This document shows positions 61,241 through 64,000 of a DNA stretch of 64,000 nt, in pieces (position 1 is the first letter of the stretch; every line of letters starts with the position of its first letter). The notes under the pieces are model-generated. The model saw only the letters and a list, made by a program, of their open reading frames with translations. It made no database searches and was not told the origin of the DNA. This stretch comes from Sindora glabra. Its lineage: Eukaryota; Streptophyta; Magnoliopsida; Fabales; Fabaceae. A program made the translations under genes and the position numbers. The DNA lies in the NCBI GenBank assembly GCA_020226215.1, contig CM035228.1, positions 66,871,989 to 66,935,988 on the forward strand, written 5' to 3'.

Positions 61241-61281
61241 CATAATTTGTCTGTTAGTAAACCCCCAATAAAAAGGGTTTA

Positions 61282-61620
61282 TGTTAGAAGAAATAGGAAG
61301 GAAAAAGAATAACAGAATAACAGAACACTAGGATAGGAAAAGGAATAACCGAATAACAGAATTCTGTTAGGCAACAGAATAATAGAAACAGAACCAGAGA
61401 GCATTATAAAAAGGGGAGGGGCAGCGAGAGAGGGGCGGAGTGAGATTTAGAGGAAAGATGGAAAGGGAGAGAACCAGGTCTCTCGAATCACCTGGGTTTG
61501 TAAACACTTTCCAGCACCCTTGATCAGTAATATCTGTTATTGACAGGGATCCAATTCTTGGCAATAAAGATTCAATCTTTTTTCATTCTTTCTTAGTTTT
61601 CTATTATTTCTGAGCCAGCC
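61282..61620 (+). repeat. LTR-like segment with TATA box
   Basis: Starts TGTTAGAAG, contains several AATAACAGAA repeats (61,308-61,390), a TATAAAAAGGGG box at 61,405 and a G-rich leader. It then has a CAATAAAG string at 61,561 that could serve as a poly(A) signal. This U3-R-U5 order suggests a solo Ty1/copia-type LTR inserted just behind the LRR fragment. The right edge is unclear and no internal domain follows, so the call is tentative. Confidence 0.4.
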
Positions 61621-62960
61621 TATCATTTGTCCTACCCAGCCAAATTAGTGAAAGCACGTTGCCATTGATGTGAAGTTTGGTATTATTGTTTTTTTTCTTT
61701 TCCCCTTTCTTTTTCCCTTTTACAAATGCTAGTGAGTAGGTCAGTTGCAAAAATGGAATGATTTATCAGGAAAAAGAGTACTATCTTTACACGCGCGTCT
61801 TTAATTTAAGTTAAATATACCTTGTCTATTTTGAAGTTGTGACGTGAATTTGATTTATATTATACTGTATATGCAAATACTTAAAAAAATAATTATTATA
61901 TCATATTGTGTATGGCTATACAAATAATTATGAGATGATTTTAGAAGTTGCACTACATAGATATAAATGTATGCAAGGTATATAAGAAACCATTGATGAA
62001 TGATGATATTACAGTATATGTTTAAAGCGAAATTTGCCAAATTAAAAGCAGGCAGGAAACGTTTCTCCCAACCAATTCTGTTTATTTGATGGTCCTCCAT
62101 GTTAATCTTGCCCAGTGACCACTCTCTCTCTCTCTGTTTTTTTTCCTCCTTTTTTTTTTTTGTCAATTTCAATCGAAGAAAGTAAATCGAAAAAAAATTA
62201 TGATATATTATTAGTACAATGATATATCAATATATCACTGGATATGTATATATTATTATATAATATATCAAGATTTAATTTTATAAAAAAATAAATATGA
62301 TATATAATTCAGATCTGATGATATATTGAATATATCCACTAGCCTTAGTAATATAATATAATCTCTTTCAAATAAATTTCATATTTAAAAATTAAAGCTT
62401 TATGCAAATTGACATGTTTGGATGAACTGATTAATTAACCTGTAAGTACATTGTAAATTAATGATGCCACTCTCAATTAAGAAGTTTAGGTGGATTCACT
62501 CATTCGGGACGCTAATGTATGCATGAATCAAGAATTTTGGTTGTTCTCACATGCAATTAAGTTTATCTTTGATAACAGAAGAAGTGGCAAAAATTATAAA
62601 ATTTATACACATAGAATTCGGCATGTGAAAGAAGGTGAAGGCTTTGAAAGATTAAAGCTAAAAGCTCTTGACCTATGGTACTTAAACTTAGTAATGAAAT
62701 TGAAAATTTGTAGGAATGTAAATGTGGCAAAATATTTGTAAGATACTTAGGTTTAACTCGCATAAAAACTTAATGTGATTTATTTATCATTATATCCATT
62801 CAATATAATTAGTATCATATATAATTTCCTTTTTTTTTTACTTGGGTAGTTTATCTTGCAAAATTGTATTTCAATTAAATTAGTTAAACAAATAACGTAG
62901 TTGTAAGTTTAATTATCCTCATATACAATTTTAATACTCCACATATAAGATTCTAAAAAA
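61621..62960. other. Intergenic DNA, no gene seen
   Basis: Contains a CT-repeat (62,122-62,137), T-runs (62,138-62,161) and a stretch of ATATATCA-like strings (62,200-62,340). Unrecognised short frames on both strands look like chance. Confidence 0.5.
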
Positions 62961-62970
62961 ATAGAAATAA

Positions 62971-63192
62971 CTTACGCTCAATTTCTTTTGATAAAAAAAT
63001 ATTTTTCATAAAATATTATTATAAAATATTAAAATAAAAAATATTTTATTTGTTTAATATTAGAAATGAAAAGGTTGAGAGAGAGCAACTTTCTCTTTTT
63101 CAAAGAGAAATTTGCTGTTGTCTATTATTATGATTTTCGATATCATTTCTTTTAATTACATATATAAGTAACATATTACCCCTATATATAAA

Positions 63193-63276
<84 letters not shown>

Positions 63277-63340
63277 ATATGTATGTATGGCATTTTTCTG
63301 AAAAAAATATACTTTTAGCCGAAACAAACCAAACCTTAAG
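62971..63340. mobile_element. Possible MITE-like foldback holding a TA microsatellite
   Basis: The left part (TTTCTTTTGATAAAAAAATA near 62,982) resembles the reverse complement of the right part (TTTGTTTCGGCTAAAAGTAT near 63,326), each followed by ATTTTTCA-like strings. The match is imperfect and AT-rich. Confidence 0.3.
63197..63290. repeat. (AT)n microsatellite with GTAT tail
   Basis: About 34 AT units (63,197-63,264) followed by GTATGTATGTATATATGTAT-type units. The minus-strand frames here are only Ile/Tyr repeats. Confidence 0.95.
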
Positions 63341-64000
63341 TATTTTTGTTTGATAAAACTTATATTCAACTAGGCAATTACTACTAAACAAAATCAATGC
63401 ATTTTTGTTTAATTTGATCTTCATCTCAACAAATCAAACAAATAAAATTTAATTTTAACTTTTAGTATTTTCAATCAAACATTGAAATAGAATTTGTAAA
63501 CACATCCTTTCACCTTAGTTAAGCTCCAAATGCCAGGTATTATTTAAAACTTTTCGATACAAGTCTGGATATCAATAGCAATAATGTAGAATTGCGACTA
63601 TTAAACTCTACACCATGAAATCAAAGGAATATCATCTATTTTTGGAAAAAAAAAAATTTGATCAAAACATAGAAGTCTAAAGCTCGCAAAAGGCTTACCA
63701 CTAAGGTAGCTTCAAAATATATGGAAAAAATACACTTCCACCGATTGTCAAATCACTCCAAAAATTTTAAGGAAAATTATATTTTATTTATTTATAACAA
63801 AAAAACTTCATAAGAAGTGAATTAAATAAAATCAAAGGAAATTAGATATGCATAAAGTGTAATTTTGTAATTTTCTTATATTTATGTGAATTAATATTAA
63901 GAATTCTCAATAGAGATTAAAATATATTAATCATATCTTCTTATGTTTATAACACATCATAAATGAGGAAAAAAATCTATTATGGCATGTGAAACCAAAA
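63291..64000. other. AT-rich intergenic DNA, no gene seen
   Basis: No coding domain, RNA gene or element end recognised. Confidence 0.5.

Noticed and set aside
63100..63424. Minus-strand frames rich in Ile-Tyr repeats
   Set aside because: They are translations of the TA microsatellite.
1..64000. CRISPR array, bacterial-type operons or toxin systems
   Set aside because: Introns, plant LTR elements and plant gene families show this is plant nuclear DNA. The tandem arrays lack the regular repeat-spacer pattern of CRISPR.

Overview
The window is nuclear DNA from a flowering plant, most likely a eudicot. The evidence is very AT-rich intergenic DNA, one six-exon gene with canonical GT-AG introns, decayed Ty1/copia and Ty3/gypsy retrotransposons with plant-type initiator-Met primer-binding sites, MITE-like foldbacks, a Helitron-like terminus and a fragment of an NBS-LRR disease-resistance gene. 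I cannot name the species from the sequence.

Layout. 1-12,000 is intergenic DNA without a gene: a 53-bp tandem duplication, a purine/pyrimidine block, a 460-bp foldback (3.1-3.6 kb), two TA-rich microsatellites and a tandem array of roughly 200-bp units (11.27-11.94 kb). 12,005-16,057 is a complete but dead Ty1/copia element. 16.4-18.05 kb is a TIR-flanked, MULE-like element enclosing a coding-like stretch. 19,022-23,429 (minus strand) is the only intact gene: a 420-residue protein with repeated ACT domains, best matched to ACR10 (or its paralog ACR9). About 320 bp upstream of its start codon lies a large inverted-repeat element (23.75-24.5 kb), and a partial relative of it sits at 30.1 kb. 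26-34.9 kb is unclassified repeat-like DNA with a probable 419-bp non-autonomous Helitron (31,182-31,600) and a TA microsatellite. 34.9-52.6 kb is bracketed by two homologous direct repeats about 17.2 kb apart; the second follows a purine tract like a retrotransposon polypurine tract. Between them lie a 336-bp MITE, several minisatellites and a nested Ty3/gypsy element (41,536-48,751) with a perfect 5-bp target-site duplication (CATCT). 54.8-60.48 kb holds a decayed Tat-type Ty3/gypsy element with recognisable gag, protease, reverse transcriptase and RNase H. It is cut by a 100-N assembly gap (60,480-60,579). Just after the gap is the 3' part of an NBS-LRR pseudogene (60.58-61.24 kb), then an LTR-like segment with a TATA box, AT-rich DNA and a long TA microsatellite at 63.2 kb.

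How it fits together. ACR10 is a conserved gene in a repeat-dense neighbourhood and has no evident functional partner here. The transposons are related to it only by proximity. Their catalytic sites are broken mostly by changes that look like C-to-T or G-to-A transitions, the pattern expected of old, methylated, silenced copies. I found no tRNA, rRNA or CRISPR feature and no convincing new biological system. The most informative structures are the nested retrotransposon layout at 34.9-60.5 kb, the Helitron and TIR elements, and the foldback beside the ACR10 promoter.
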